Below are positions 34,737 through 43,514 of a stretch of DNA of 51,464 nt, piece by piece. The stretch is from Vasconcelosia minhoensis LEGE 07310 (GTDB taxonomy: Bacteria > Cyanobacteriota > Cyanobacteriia > Phormidesmidales > Phormidesmidaceae): positions 1 to 51,464 of the forward strand of contig NZ_JADEXG010000038.1 in assembly GCF_015207255.1 (NCBI RefSeq), written 5' to 3'. Numbering within the stretch: the stretch's first letter is position 1; every line of letters begins with the position of its first letter. The position numbers were made by a program, and so were the translations under genes. Under the pieces are notes generated by a model that saw nothing but the letters and a program-made list of their open reading frames with translations, was not told where the DNA came from and searched no databases.

Positions 34737-35946
34737 CTCGCCAGCTCAGCTTGAGATTGATCCAGAAATTCCATACCGTGACTAGCGCGATCGCAATCAG
34801 GTTGGAGAGATATTTGAAGTTCTTCTGGAAGACAATATTGAAGAAGAAATTAATCAGCAGGACGTTCATGATCAGTCCGCCCAGGCAGATCGTATTGAAC
34901 TTGAGCAGTCTTTTTAATCTTGCTTTCCAGCCCTTCTGGCCCTGGGCAATATCGGCAAATGTCCAGGCGTCATTCCAGAGGAAATTATTCAGAATTGCGA
35001 CTTCACCCGCAATAATTTTGCTTCGGGTTAAACCCAGACCAAAAATTTCGCTCATGATATACAGCACAGCCATATCGACGAATACGCCGCTGAAGCCGAC
35101 GATGCCGAAACGGATAAACCGCTCAATCGGGAAGCGCTGACGCAGACGACCAATGCGGCCCCGCGATCGCAGCCGGGCCAGATGGCCCAGATACTCCACG
35201 TACTGCCGCCAGGTCACCTTGCTTTCGCCCGATTCGCGCTCTTGAAAGACATAGCCGACCTCAGCGATTTCACCAATCCGGCCACGGCCAATCACCTCCA
35301 GCAAAATTTTGTAGCCCAGCGGATTCATATGCGGGCCGCCGATAGCGCTGCGTCGCACCATAAAATAGCCGCTCATCGGGTCGGTCACCCGACCCACCAC
35401 TGCCGGGCAGACCACCAGCCCCAGTACCTGCGCCCCGCGCGAGAGGAAGCGTCGTACCACGCTCCAGTCGCTGACGCCACCGCCTTCGACATGGCGACTG
35501 GCCACCGCCAGATCGGCCCCATCCAGCACCGACTGGAGCAGCTTTAGCAATACCTCCGGCGGATGCTGGAGGTCGGCATCGATCACGCCTAGAATGTCGC
35601 CGCGAGCCACCTGCCAGCCGCGAATCACCGCCGAAGATAGGCCCCGCTCCTGCTGCCGTCGCATCACTCGCAGCTGGGGATAGTCGGCGGTCAGCGCCTG
35701 GGCTACCTGCCAGGTCTGGTCGGGGCTGTTGTCATCCACCAGAATCAGCTCATAGTCGTTGGGAATAAACCCATCGAGCAGATGGGTGAGCTGAGCCAGG
35801 ATTTTCTCGACATTGCCGCTCTCGTTGTAGGTGGGGATCACCAGCGAGAACTTGAGCGGCTGAGAGTTGCCGTCAGCGCGATCGCGAGCGACGACAGGCA
35901 CCTGCAACGGCCCGGTGGGAATAGGGAGGAGCGAAGAATAGGTCAT
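34717..35946 (-). CDS. GT2 polyprenyl-phosphate glycosyltransferase fused to GtrA domain
   Basis: This 409-residue protein has two parts. Residues about 30-270 are a dolichyl/polyprenyl-phosphate mannose or glucose synthase-like GT2 domain: SLVIPTYNESGNVEKIL, LILVDDNSPDQTW, GVIDADLQHPPEVL and DPMSGYFMVRRSAI. Residues about 285-405 are a GtrA-type four-helix membrane domain (RFGIVGFSGVFVDMAVLYIM, AILNNFLWNDAWTF). The enzyme would charge polyprenyl phosphate with a sugar, and GtrA may flip it. This is the last gene of a three-gene minus-strand operon with two GT39-like proteins that could use that donor. Confidence 0.93.
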   Translation of the reverse strand: MTYSSLLPIPTGPLQVPVVARDRADGNSQPLKFSLVIPTYNESGNVEKILAQLTHLLDGFIPNDYELILVDDNSPDQTWQVAQALTADYPQLRVMRRQQERGLSSAVIRGWQVARGDILGVIDADLQHPPEVLLKLLQSVLDGADLAVASRHVEGGGVSDWSVVRRFLSRGAQVLGLVVCPAVVGRVTDPMSGYFMVRRSAIGGPHMNPLGYKILLEVIGRGRIGEIAEVGYVFQERESGESKVTWRQYVEYLGHLARLRSRGRIGRLRQRFPIERFIRFGIVGFSGVFVDMAVLYIMSEIFGLGLTRSKIIAGEVAILNNFLWNDAWTFADIAQGQKGWKARLKRLLKFNTICLGGLIMNVLLINFFFNIVFQKNFKYLSNLIAIALVTVWNFWINLKLSWRVTEVKP

Positions 35947-35979
35947 TGTAGAAATGCTGTTAGTAAATTTTATAAAGCG

Positions 35980-37611
35980 TTAAGGACGGTCGTATGTGCT
36001 CAGCGAAAATCGGTCGAGCAGCATTGTGCCGGTGAGCGTTGACTGAGACTGGAGGCGATACTGATCGGTTAATAGCTGGTCTACCGATTGGCGAATTTGG
36101 GCCGCTTCAGCAGCTGTCTCTGGGGCCTGCCATAGGGGGTTGGCAGCTTCTAGCCAGAGGATGCGGTCATAGGCAGCAGTCGTCAGGGCCGAGGGTAGGC
36201 TATCCGGCAGCGCTGCTGGATTAGTTGCAAGCAGGTCAATTTTAGCCTCGACTGGCAGATAGTAGGCCAGTCGCAGCACATGGCCCCAGGCTTTGGAATT
36301 CAACACTACCAGGGTCGAATCCGAATTGACCTGCGCTGCGACCTGATGAAACATCTGCCGCCCGCGGCCGACGGCATCTGCCCCAGTGACCGCAAGGTAA
36401 AAAATGAGGACCGCCGCGATTGCGGTCCGCTGCTGACGGCTCCCGCGCAGCAGCCATAGCGTCATCCACAGCAGCAGCCCCGGCAGGATGAAAATTACGC
36501 TGCGACCTTCGCCCCAGGACAGGGTAAATTTGCCTGAGACGACATCTGCTGCCAGGGCAATTGAAATGGGCACCAGTCCTAAAATCAGCACCGGGACCAG
36601 TCGCTGTTCACGCCGGGCGGCGAGATGGGCTGCCATCCAAACAAGTCCAGCGATCGCAATCAGCCCAGCGGCAATCAGCCAGGGTCGGGACAGGCCGCTA
36701 GCCCAGTCGCCTACCAGTAGATTGATTCCAATTGCCTCGATCACGCCTTGGGTATGGATCAGCACCGTCTCTATTCCGGATAAATCTTCGCCAAAGCGCT
36801 CGAAGTCGGCATTGCGTAGCTGCTGCGGCAGCCCCCAAGCATACCAAGGCATAGCCAGCAGACCCGCCACAGCCAGCCGCAGCCCGTGCTGCCACCAGCG
36901 CCGCCGATCGCATACCAGCACCAGCAGCATCAGGGCCAGCACCCAGTAGGCAAAGAGGTAATAGGTCAGCAGGCCAGCTGTAACACTACCAATCAGCAGC
37001 AGTGAGCTCAGGACCTGACGACTCCAGCGGCGGGGCGGATGGTAGCACAGGGACAGCATAGCCCAGCCGCTCAGCGTCACCCACAGCACCGTTGGCCCAT
37101 ACATTCGCAGGTTTAGCGAGTGAAACCAGAAGAAGGGATTCAGCCCCAACAGCGCCGCCATCACCAGCCCGCCGCGATGCTCTAGCAGCGCCCGACCCAT
37201 ACCGTATGCTCCCAGCAGGGAGCCGATCCCTAGTAGCGCATTCAGGCTCCGCAGGGCTGCCTCACTCGTCCCAGAGATAAAGAGCCAGACGTACTGAGAG
37301 AGAAAGAACAGCGGCGGATGGGGTTCCCGACCCACCAGCCCCTGTAGCAGCGGTTTGACTGTTTTGATCGCGTCTATCGGGCTGCTGAAGGTAGGCAGAT
37401 GTAGCAGTGCAGCATAGCGGGCCAGCGGAACCGGCACATTCGGCGGATTTTCGTACTGTAGCCGCTGTCCGGTTGAAAGCAGCAGCGATAGCACCTCGTC
37501 ATACCACAGCTCTCTCGCCCCGACGTAGACCACACGCAGCAACACCGAGATCGCGACTGCTACCAGCAGCCAGCCCTCAATTCCTATGCCCGAACGGTAT
37601 TTTTTTAACAT
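35980..37611 (-). CDS. GT39/ArnT-like membrane glycosyltransferase
   Basis: This 543-residue polytopic membrane protein has about ten to twelve hydrophobic helices. The first periplasmic loop carries ARELWYDEVLSLLL, matching the Asp-Glu motif of GT-C (PMT/ArnT) enzymes, and a later loop has PHPPLFFL. These enzymes transfer sugars from polyprenyl-phosphate donors on the periplasmic side. The C-terminal soluble part probably helps bind acceptors. It starts 15 bases after the neighbouring glycosyltransferase-like gene and ends 33 bases before the GT2-GtrA gene. Confidence 0.88.
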   Translation of the reverse strand: MLKKYRSGIGIEGWLLVAVAISVLLRVVYVGARELWYDEVLSLLLSTGQRLQYENPPNVPVPLARYAALLHLPTFSSPIDAIKTVKPLLQGLVGREPHPPLFFLSQYVWLFISGTSEAALRSLNALLGIGSLLGAYGMGRALLEHRGGLVMAALLGLNPFFWFHSLNLRMYGPTVLWVTLSGWAMLSLCYHPPRRWSRQVLSSLLLIGSVTAGLLTYYLFAYWVLALMLLVLVCDRRRWWQHGLRLAVAGLLAMPWYAWGLPQQLRNADFERFGEDLSGIETVLIHTQGVIEAIGINLLVGDWASGLSRPWLIAAGLIAIAGLVWMAAHLAARREQRLVPVLILGLVPISIALAADVVSGKFTLSWGEGRSVIFILPGLLLWMTLWLLRGSRQQRTAIAAVLIFYLAVTGADAVGRGRQMFHQVAAQVNSDSTLVVLNSKAWGHVLRLAYYLPVEAKIDLLATNPAALPDSLPSALTTAAYDRILWLEAANPLWQAPETAAEAAQIRQSVDQLLTDQYRLQSQSTLTGTMLLDRFSLSTYDRP

Positions 37612-37626
37612 GGCAGCGCCGATAAC

Positions 37627-39252
37627 CTAAGGTCGGGTAACAAGCCTGACGGTATAGAGCGGATATTTACCCGCATTGCCCATCGGCTGGAAGACAAGCT
37701 GAGCCGGCTTGCCTGCGGCCTCTAAGCTCAGCGCGGCGGGAACCGTCTCGGGGATGGGACAGTCTCGATGGGGGTAGCAAACATAGAGGAAGGCCGACTC
37801 ATTCTGAACTGCTAGGGCCTGAGCCAGCTGCTTGACCTGAGCCAAGCTCTCGGCTCGAAAAAAGGTCTTTTCAGGAACACCTGCCCAGAGCTGCTGGGCT
37901 ACAAATTGATGGGACATGGCTACCCAGGGCAGCGGCTGGGCGCGCAGGGTCGAGATCGCGGGCGCAATCGGGGCATAGCTATGGGGTAAGGAAATGGAGC
38001 CCGTTTGCGGGTCTTCATACCGGCTGAAGGCCCCCTGAACCGTATTGAGCTGGAGTCCGAAGGCAAAGAGCAGCGCCAAGAGCGCGATCGCCCCGCCCCG
38101 CCAGAGCCCCCTGAGACTGTCCCAAACCTGCTCTAGCTGCTGCGCAACCACCAGCGAAAGCAGCGGCACCAGAATGAGATAAAATCGTGGTCCCCACTGC
38201 TTGCCGCCCGCTCCCGGAGGAACGATCAGCGGCACAGATAGGGCAAATAGCAGGCTCAGCAGCAGCAGCCATCGCATCGTCGGGCTCAGCTTTAGCCGAG
38301 AATTCAGACTTGCCGTCAGGGTAAACGCGATCGCAAACAGCGCGATTGGAAAGTATCGAAATAGAGAGGTCAGCAGCTGCCGGTAGCTCGCTCCGGCTTG
38401 CGTCAATTGCTGAAGCGGGGACGACCCTTCCACAATTTGAATGGCATGGATGCCTAGGGGATGACCATAGATATAGAAATTGAGGCCAAAGAAAACTAGC
38501 ACCGTTAGCAGCATCGCTGCCAGCAATCGCAAAGACTGTCTGACGCCAAGCTGGAGCCAGCCCAGCCCTAGCCAGCCTAGCCCCAGCAGCAGCGTAACGC
38601 CAGCCACCAAACACAAAAATTCAGGCCGAAACCAGACCGCCAGACCCATCAGCACACCTCCCAAGGGCCTCCCTGCTCGGCCTGTCGCTGGCGGAAAAAC
38701 CACCGCCGTTAGCCCCCAAAAGGCCAGCGCTACCGCCAGCGTATGCTCCCAGTACATGGCTCCATACAGCGATAGCGGCGAGGCTAAAATGACGCAACCC
38801 AGCCCAGCGGCGAGTACCGCAGGCCGCAGGCCCAGCCGCAGCCCAATCTGATAAAACCGGCCCCACAGCAGCCATAGTGATATCAGCGGCACCACATACA
38901 GGCCGCGATGGCCAAGCAAGGCGTAAAAAGGCGCAGTCACAGCGGGAAACGTAAAGGGGAACGTGATGAAGTGCGTTGTTCCCTGTTCGTAGACATAGGG
39001 CGGTGTGAAAGGGTACAGACCCTGCTGCCAGAGGTCGGTAATCCAGGGTGCAGGCGTGGGTAAATCGAGCCCGATCTGCCAGGTTCCCATCCCCAACTGC
39101 TGAGCTAAAAGCGCCTTCAGCCCACCGTCACCGCTGAAGAATACGCCATCTTGCGAATAGGTTTGCAGCCACAGCGTCAGCAGCAGCCCGGTCAGGATTG
39201 TGAGCCAGGGCCACAGCCAGTACTGAGCGCTGCGATGGGCTATATCTTTCAT
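37627..39252 (-). CDS. GT39-like polytopic membrane protein
   Basis: This 541-residue membrane protein has about ten helices. The first loop includes SQDGVFFSGDGGLKALLAQQ, with Asp residues in the place of the GT-C catalytic loop, and later HFITFPFTFPAVTAPFYALL. It resembles LA_3751/LA_3752-type glycosyltransferase-like proteins. The C-terminal 140 residues are soluble, with a Cys pair in CYPHRDCPIP. The ATG at 39252 has AGGTG just upstream; a TTG at 39273 would add seven residues. It is the first gene of the three-gene operon. Confidence 0.8.
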   Translation of the reverse strand: MKDIAHRSAQYWLWPWLTILTGLLLTLWLQTYSQDGVFFSGDGGLKALLAQQLGMGTWQIGLDLPTPAPWITDLWQQGLYPFTPPYVYEQGTTHFITFPFTFPAVTAPFYALLGHRGLYVVPLISLWLLWGRFYQIGLRLGLRPAVLAAGLGCVILASPLSLYGAMYWEHTLAVALAFWGLTAVVFPPATGRAGRPLGGVLMGLAVWFRPEFLCLVAGVTLLLGLGWLGLGWLQLGVRQSLRLLAAMLLTVLVFFGLNFYIYGHPLGIHAIQIVEGSSPLQQLTQAGASYRQLLTSLFRYFPIALFAIAFTLTASLNSRLKLSPTMRWLLLLSLLFALSVPLIVPPGAGGKQWGPRFYLILVPLLSLVVAQQLEQVWDSLRGLWRGGAIALLALLFAFGLQLNTVQGAFSRYEDPQTGSISLPHSYAPIAPAISTLRAQPLPWVAMSHQFVAQQLWAGVPEKTFFRAESLAQVKQLAQALAVQNESAFLYVCYPHRDCPIPETVPAALSLEAAGKPAQLVFQPMGNAGKYPLYTVRLVTRP

Positions 39253-39365
39253 CACCTGCTGCCGAGCGAGCAACCCGAGAATCTTTGCTAGAGATTCTAT
39301 AATTAACCTGCTATCGCTTTAGTTCGATACGGGGACAGGTTCAAATTGGCATCTCTTCAAAGAAT

Positions 39366-39397
39366 AAGCGCCTATGTCAAGCCGCGATGAGGCGCTT
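39366..39397 (-). terminator. Possible terminator after the AEC transporter gene
   Basis: AAGCGCCT and its reverse complement AGGCGCTT flank a 16-base loop, followed on the minus strand by ATTCTTT. It lies just after the transporter stop codon. The tail is weak. Confidence 0.4.
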
Positions 39398-39406
39398 CAT
39401 AGCGCG

Positions 39407-40306
39407 CTAATGGGTACTCAGCCAGAGCATCAGGGGTAGGGTAAAGAAGCTCATTAGCGTAGACAAAACAATGGTTCGGGCGACTCGAGGCGCATCGCCG
39501 CCGAGCTCACTGACCCAGATCAGGGCATTCACCGCTACCGGCATTGCCCCCTGCATCACCAGGATCTGCAAATCTAGACCGCTTAGACCTAAGGCATGGC
39601 TCACTAGATAGGCCAATAAGGGAGCTAAGAAGAGCCTCAGGCTAGCGGCAAACAGCTCGTACGAGCCAAAGGCAATCTGGGTTTGCGAGAGCTGAATACC
39701 CAATGTCAGTAGTGCCATTGGAATCGCCGCGTCGCCTAGGGTCTCAATGCCACGGCTAAGCGCGGTTGGTATCTGTATCGCCAAAACTTGAATCGCTAGA
39801 CCGGCTCCAGTCGCCCAAAATACCGGCAGCCTTAGCGTAAATCGGATTCCGACTCGGATCCCTTCCCCTTTTAGGACAATGGGCCCTAGGCTAGCGATTA
39901 GGATAGACGAGGCGACCAGGTAGACCACAGCGCGCGTTAGCCCAGCCTGACCCAGGGTGAATAGGATGAAAGATAGGCCAATGTTGCCCGTATTGGCGAA
40001 CAGCGTCGTTGCAATCAGGCTTTTGCGTTCATCTGCTGACAGTTTAAGTAGGCGACCAGAAACTGCCGCAATCAGATAGAGCAAGCCCGAGCAAATGGCA
40101 TACCCACCGACAATCCCGGCAGCGCTACGCGCTTCTATACGGCTACCGGAGAGCCCCATAATCACCAAGGCGGGAATTAAAACGTAGATGTTCAGCCTGG
40201 CCAGCGTCCTCAGGTCCAGGGCAAATGCTCGTCCGGCCCACAGACCAATCAGGGCGATTAGGGCAATGGGGAAAACAGCTGAGACCAGAACGGCTATAAA
40301 AGCCAT
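39407..40306 (-). CDS. AEC (auxin efflux carrier) family transporter
   Basis: This 299-residue protein has about ten membrane helices in two halves, typical of the AEC/BART superfamily. Marker sequences are LARLNIYVLIPALVIMGLS, LFANTGNIGLSFILFTLGQ and IPMALLTLGIQLSQ. Bacterial members export or import organic acids or small anions; the substrate is unknown. It lies 37 bases downstream of the LysR regulator gene on the same strand, so they are probably cotranscribed. Confidence 0.9.
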   Translation of the reverse strand: MAFIAVLVSAVFPIALIALIGLWAGRAFALDLRTLARLNIYVLIPALVIMGLSGSRIEARSAAGIVGGYAICSGLLYLIAAVSGRLLKLSADERKSLIATTLFANTGNIGLSFILFTLGQAGLTRAVVYLVASSILIASLGPIVLKGEGIRVGIRFTLRLPVFWATGAGLAIQVLAIQIPTALSRGIETLGDAAIPMALLTLGIQLSQTQIAFGSYELFAASLRLFLAPLLAYLVSHALGLSGLDLQILVMQGAMPVAVNALIWVSELGGDAPRVARTIVLSTLMSFFTLPLMLWLSTH

Positions 40307-40343
40307 AAATAAAATGGGCTAATCCAGCAAAAACGCTACGGCG

Positions 40344-41219
40344 CTAAGCCGCAAATTTACCCTGCTCCCTGAGCACGTCTAAAAACATTCTGACCGCTGG
40401 AGCCGGGGGCGTACTGGCGAGAATCGCGGCACCAATGACGCGGTTAAGACGGATAGGGAGCGATCGCACATGCACCCCGGCTGGAATCGGCAGCGCCGCC
40501 AAGCGAGGCAGAATAGCCGCCCCCAGCCCCTGAGCAACCATACTGACAATAGTGGAATCTTCTTTGATCACATAGGCCACGTCGAAGGACTGACCCCAGC
40601 GGCTCCAGTGGTCGCGCACGGCGCTGGTGCATTCGGCATAGTTAAAGAGAATGAAGGAATAGGCCGAGAGGTCATCCCAGGTTAGCGTCTTGGGCGGCGG
40701 CGGTTCCGACTTGGGGAGGAGAACGACATACTCATCGCGAGCGATCTCCCAGGTTTTAAATTCCTCCGAGCGGGGCAGGGGAATCAGGCCCAAATCGGTC
40801 TGCCCTTCCCTGAGGGACTGTTCGACCCCGGCCGGGTCAAGTTCTGCCAAAGTCACTTCAACATGGGGAAACTGTTTCCGAAACCGGGCAATATTAGCGG
40901 GTAGCAAATGCGTCGCGGCGCTGCGAAAGGAGGAAATGCGCAGGCGGCTATTGTATAACCCCTTCTCTAAGTTGGCCTCATAGTCTATCTGCTCCTTGAG
41001 GTCCAGGATTTTTCGACTATGCCCAATCACCCGCTCACCGACGGGCGTCAGCTTGGCCCCAAAGCGTCCCCGCGTCATCAGCGGCACCCCCAGCTCAGCC
41101 TCTAATGAGGCGACAGCCCGGCTCACAGCAGATTGCGAAATCTCCAGGTTAATCGCGGCATCCGAGAACGTACCATACTCCGCAACGGCCGCTAAAACCT
41201 CAAGATGAAAGATGTTCAT
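40344..41219 (-). CDS. LysR-family transcriptional regulator
   Basis: This 291-residue regulator has the N-terminal winged helix-turn-helix (FHLEVLAAVAEYGTFSDAAI, LEISQSAVSRAVASLEAELG) and a C-terminal periplasmic-binding-type effector domain (LRISSFRSAATHLLPANIAR, LIPLPRSEE, MVAQGLGAAILPRLAALPIP). It is cytoplasmic. It starts at ATG 41219, with a TTG six bases upstream as an alternative. It is divergent from the cupin gene across 115 bases and cotranscribed with the AEC transporter, so it probably controls one or both. Confidence 0.94.
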   Translation of the reverse strand: MNIFHLEVLAAVAEYGTFSDAAINLEISQSAVSRAVASLEAELGVPLMTRGRFGAKLTPVGERVIGHSRKILDLKEQIDYEANLEKGLYNSRLRISSFRSAATHLLPANIARFRKQFPHVEVTLAELDPAGVEQSLREGQTDLGLIPLPRSEEFKTWEIARDEYVVLLPKSEPPPPKTLTWDDLSAYSFILFNYAECTSAVRDHWSRWGQSFDVAYVIKEDSTIVSMVAQGLGAAILPRLAALPIPAGVHVRSLPIRLNRVIGAAILASTPPAPAVRMFLDVLREQGKFAA

Positions 41220-41334
41220 GACCAATTTCTATTCGCTTTCCGCATAGATATCCCCCAGCAGGCGGTTTGATCCTTCAATAAAGCCAAGGCTAGGGTAGCA
41301 ACAACCAACAAGCTAACGCCTTTGATAGGTTTCC

Positions 41335-41823
41335 ATGTTCGAACTACTCAACTTTCAAAAATTCAGAGATACGCCCAGCGTTCAATTCTTTGACATCACA
41401 GTACCCTCCTCGAACGCTCGGGACCTCGTTTACCACGATGGCCCGGCTATCAGTCCAAACAATGCTCAAGATACCAGCTGGCAATTTTATCTCCACTCTC
41501 GGCAGGAGGATAATTTGCTAGCGCTGTCCGGCGGTCGTACCTTTCACCTGGTCAATTTTGAATGGGATCATCCCTACCACGTGGTCCGACTAGATGCCAA
41601 CCGTCATATCCTGCGCATTCCCCCTGGAACTTTCCATCGCTCGGAGTCTGATGCCAGCGGTTCCTTAGTCATTAATCAGGCCGTCCGAACCCAGGGCGCC
41701 AATGTGCAAAACGAATTCCGCGTCTATAACAGCGGCGAAATCCCCAAGCTGCGTCAGCTCCTAGCGTCTGGCCTCCAGCCTCACTACCACGGCTTTGAGA
41801 CCGAGTATCTACAGGCGGCTTAA
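41335..41823 (+). CDS. Cupin-fold protein
   Basis: This 162-residue soluble protein has the look of a single-domain cupin: WQFYLHSRQEDNLLALSGGR, then FHLVNF, ILRIPPGTFHRSESD and VINQAV. The segment RIPPGTFHRSES matches the second cupin motif of RmlC-like proteins. No metal-binding His cluster is obvious, so binding rather than catalysis is possible. It is divergent from the LysR gene and is the natural candidate target of it. Confidence 0.75.
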   Translation: MFELLNFQKFRDTPSVQFFDITVPSSNARDLVYHDGPAISPNNAQDTSWQFYLHSRQEDNLLALSGGRTFHLVNFEWDHPYHVVRLDANRHILRIPPGTFHRSESDASGSLVINQAVRTQGANVQNEFRVYNSGEIPKLRQLLASGLQPHYHGFETEYLQAA

Positions 41824-41864
41824 AGCAGCAATCGCAGCGGCCCTAGCGCTTCGCATTAAAACGG

Positions 41865-41994
41865 CTATCTGGATGAAAACGCCTGGAGCAGTTCCATTGC
41901 TCGCTGTGCCTGGGCAGCCGGGATCAACAAATGGTCGTGATAATAGGCTGAAAATAGACTGCAACAGCGTCTCAAGATCGGTTTCTCCCGACAT
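41865..41994 (-). pseudogene. Remnant of an ACT-domain protein with internal deletion
   Basis: The minus strand opens with MSGETDLETLLQSIFS from ATG 41994, then loses similarity. In another frame it continues SAYYHDHLLIPAAQAQRAMELLQAF to a TAG at 41865. I recall bacterial ACT-domain (CASTOR-like) proteins of about 130 residues that begin MSGETDLxxLL and end SAYYHDHLxVP. The middle of about 80-90 residues is missing and the ends are out of frame. This is best explained as a deletion inside a once intact gene; the family assignment is from memory. Confidence 0.6.
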
Positions 41995-42120
41995 GGCGGT
42001 CTAACCTGGCTCAAAAGGGTGACATGAAATTTTAGCCTCTCGGCATCGGGGTTCATGGACATCCCAGGTCGGGCTAGAGTGAAAGAGCGAATGCCCTGCT
42101 CGTAGCTTTGGACCGCTTCT

Positions 42121-43509
42121 ATGTTAGCCCTCTCCATCGAAATTCTGCTGTTTTACCTCAATGCCTTGTCGCCGTCAGTCTCAGCCGGCTTAGCGCCCAG
42201 GCTAGAACGGCTGGTGGCGTCAGCATCAGTCGCAGGCTGTCCGACCGCCATGGCTGCAACCAACCAGGCGGTCACCTACAGCAAAAATCTAGACCTGACG
42301 GTGGGGCTCTACCTAGAGGGCGACTCGGGGGTCGATGTGGTACTGACGCCCGCAGGCGCGATCGCGGCTGTCAACACCCAGAACGGCGGCAGGCTCTACT
42401 CCATTGACCCGGCCACCGGCAGCGTCTTCAATCCGGTTTCCCTGGCGGGCAAAATTCAGGACATAGCCTATAGCAGTGCCTTAGACCAGCTCGCGATCGC
42501 GCTTGAGAACACCGTCCTAAGGATCGACGCCAGCAGTGGTGAAACCCTGGCTACCCTGCCCTATGAGCAAGCCAGCCGGGTCGCAATTTCATCCGCTGGG
42601 CAGATTGCCGTACTCGTAGGCAAGACGGTCACGCTACACGACCCCAGCGGCACCCGGCTGTTTTCAAAAACTTTGGACGCGACTCAGGTCACCGATATCG
42701 AGGTCAGCGCCTGCGGCGGCGATCGGGTCTATGTCACCAGCTTTCGCAACAGCACCTTTACTGACCTGGGCGGCCAGCGGCAGCCCGTGCAGATTGCCAA
42801 GCTGGCAGCCTTCGACTTTAGCGGCGAACAGGACTGGACTCTGTTTGGCGATCGGGCCGAGACCATCCAGCAAAACGTGGCCGATACCCGGCTGCTGCGC
42901 GTCAGTCAAGAGCCCGATGGCTACCTCTATATCGCTGGAGAAAGCGCTGGAACGGCGACTATCTTTCGCTGGCGTGGTCAGCCCATGACCGCAGAAGAAC
43001 AGCAGGGGCAGACGGCCCCCTTCGTCACTCGGACAGACGACCACACCCGGCTGCACAACAGCGGCGCGGCCCACATCACCTACTTTGCCCGGGTCGATCC
43101 CGGCAGCGGCAGTCTGGTTCAGTCTCAGCTAGTCATGCCCCGCAACTCAAAGGGCAAAGCCAACGCGATGCGGCTCGGCGATATTGCGGCCAGCCCCAGC
43201 GGCACTGTCTACCTCGGCAGCCGAGCCATGGCCTCCATCCTGAATCGCTCTGAGCTGACTATCAATGGCGATCCCGTGCCCGGCTATGTCGGCGGCGACC
43301 CCGCCTGGCTAGCCGTTGGCAGCAGCTTCCGCAGCCGCCGATTCTGGACTGTCCTGGCAGCGGGCGATGACGGTACCCAGGGAACGGTGGTCGGTGTCGA
43401 TGCCGGTTTTGGCTATGCCGCTGCCTTAGCGAACCTTGAAACCGGCCAGGCTCCCACGACCCAAGGCCCCGAATCAGGCCGCGTCTATCTCGGCCTAATT
43501 CCGGATTAA
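42121..43509 (+). CDS. Exported beta-propeller-like protein
   Basis: This 462-residue protein has a hydrophobic N-terminus (MLALSIEILLFYLNALSPSV, possibly a signal ending SAG). From residue about 60 it reads as repeated beta blades of WD/PQQ-type: VDVVLTPAGAIAAVNTQNGG, LYSIDPATGSVFNPVSLAG, VLRIDASSGETLATLPYEQA, VTLHDPSGTRLFSKTLDA. No quinone-binding or catalytic residues are recognised. The C-terminal part has RRFWTVLAAGDDGTQGTVVG. Alternative ATG starts downstream (42250) cannot be excluded. Function unknown. Confidence 0.7.
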   Translation: MLALSIEILLFYLNALSPSVSAGLAPRLERLVASASVAGCPTAMAATNQAVTYSKNLDLTVGLYLEGDSGVDVVLTPAGAIAAVNTQNGGRLYSIDPATGSVFNPVSLAGKIQDIAYSSALDQLAIALENTVLRIDASSGETLATLPYEQASRVAISSAGQIAVLVGKTVTLHDPSGTRLFSKTLDATQVTDIEVSACGGDRVYVTSFRNSTFTDLGGQRQPVQIAKLAAFDFSGEQDWTLFGDRAETIQQNVADTRLLRVSQEPDGYLYIAGESAGTATIFRWRGQPMTAEEQQGQTAPFVTRTDDHTRLHNSGAAHITYFARVDPGSGSLVQSQLVMPRNSKGKANAMRLGDIAASPSGTVYLGSRAMASILNRSELTINGDPVPGYVGGDPAWLAVGSSFRSRRFWTVLAAGDDGTQGTVVGVDAGFGYAAALANLETGQAPTTQGPESGRVYLGLIPD

Positions 43510-43514
43510 ATCCG

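Noticed and set aside
36488-36949. 153-residue plus-strand frame
   Set aside because: Antisense to the GT39/ArnT-like gene and rich in Ser/Arg/Thr from the complementary strand.
38015-38614. 199-residue minus-strand frame
   Set aside because: Contained in another frame of the GT39-like membrane protein gene; Ala/Arg-rich shadow translation with no membrane pattern.
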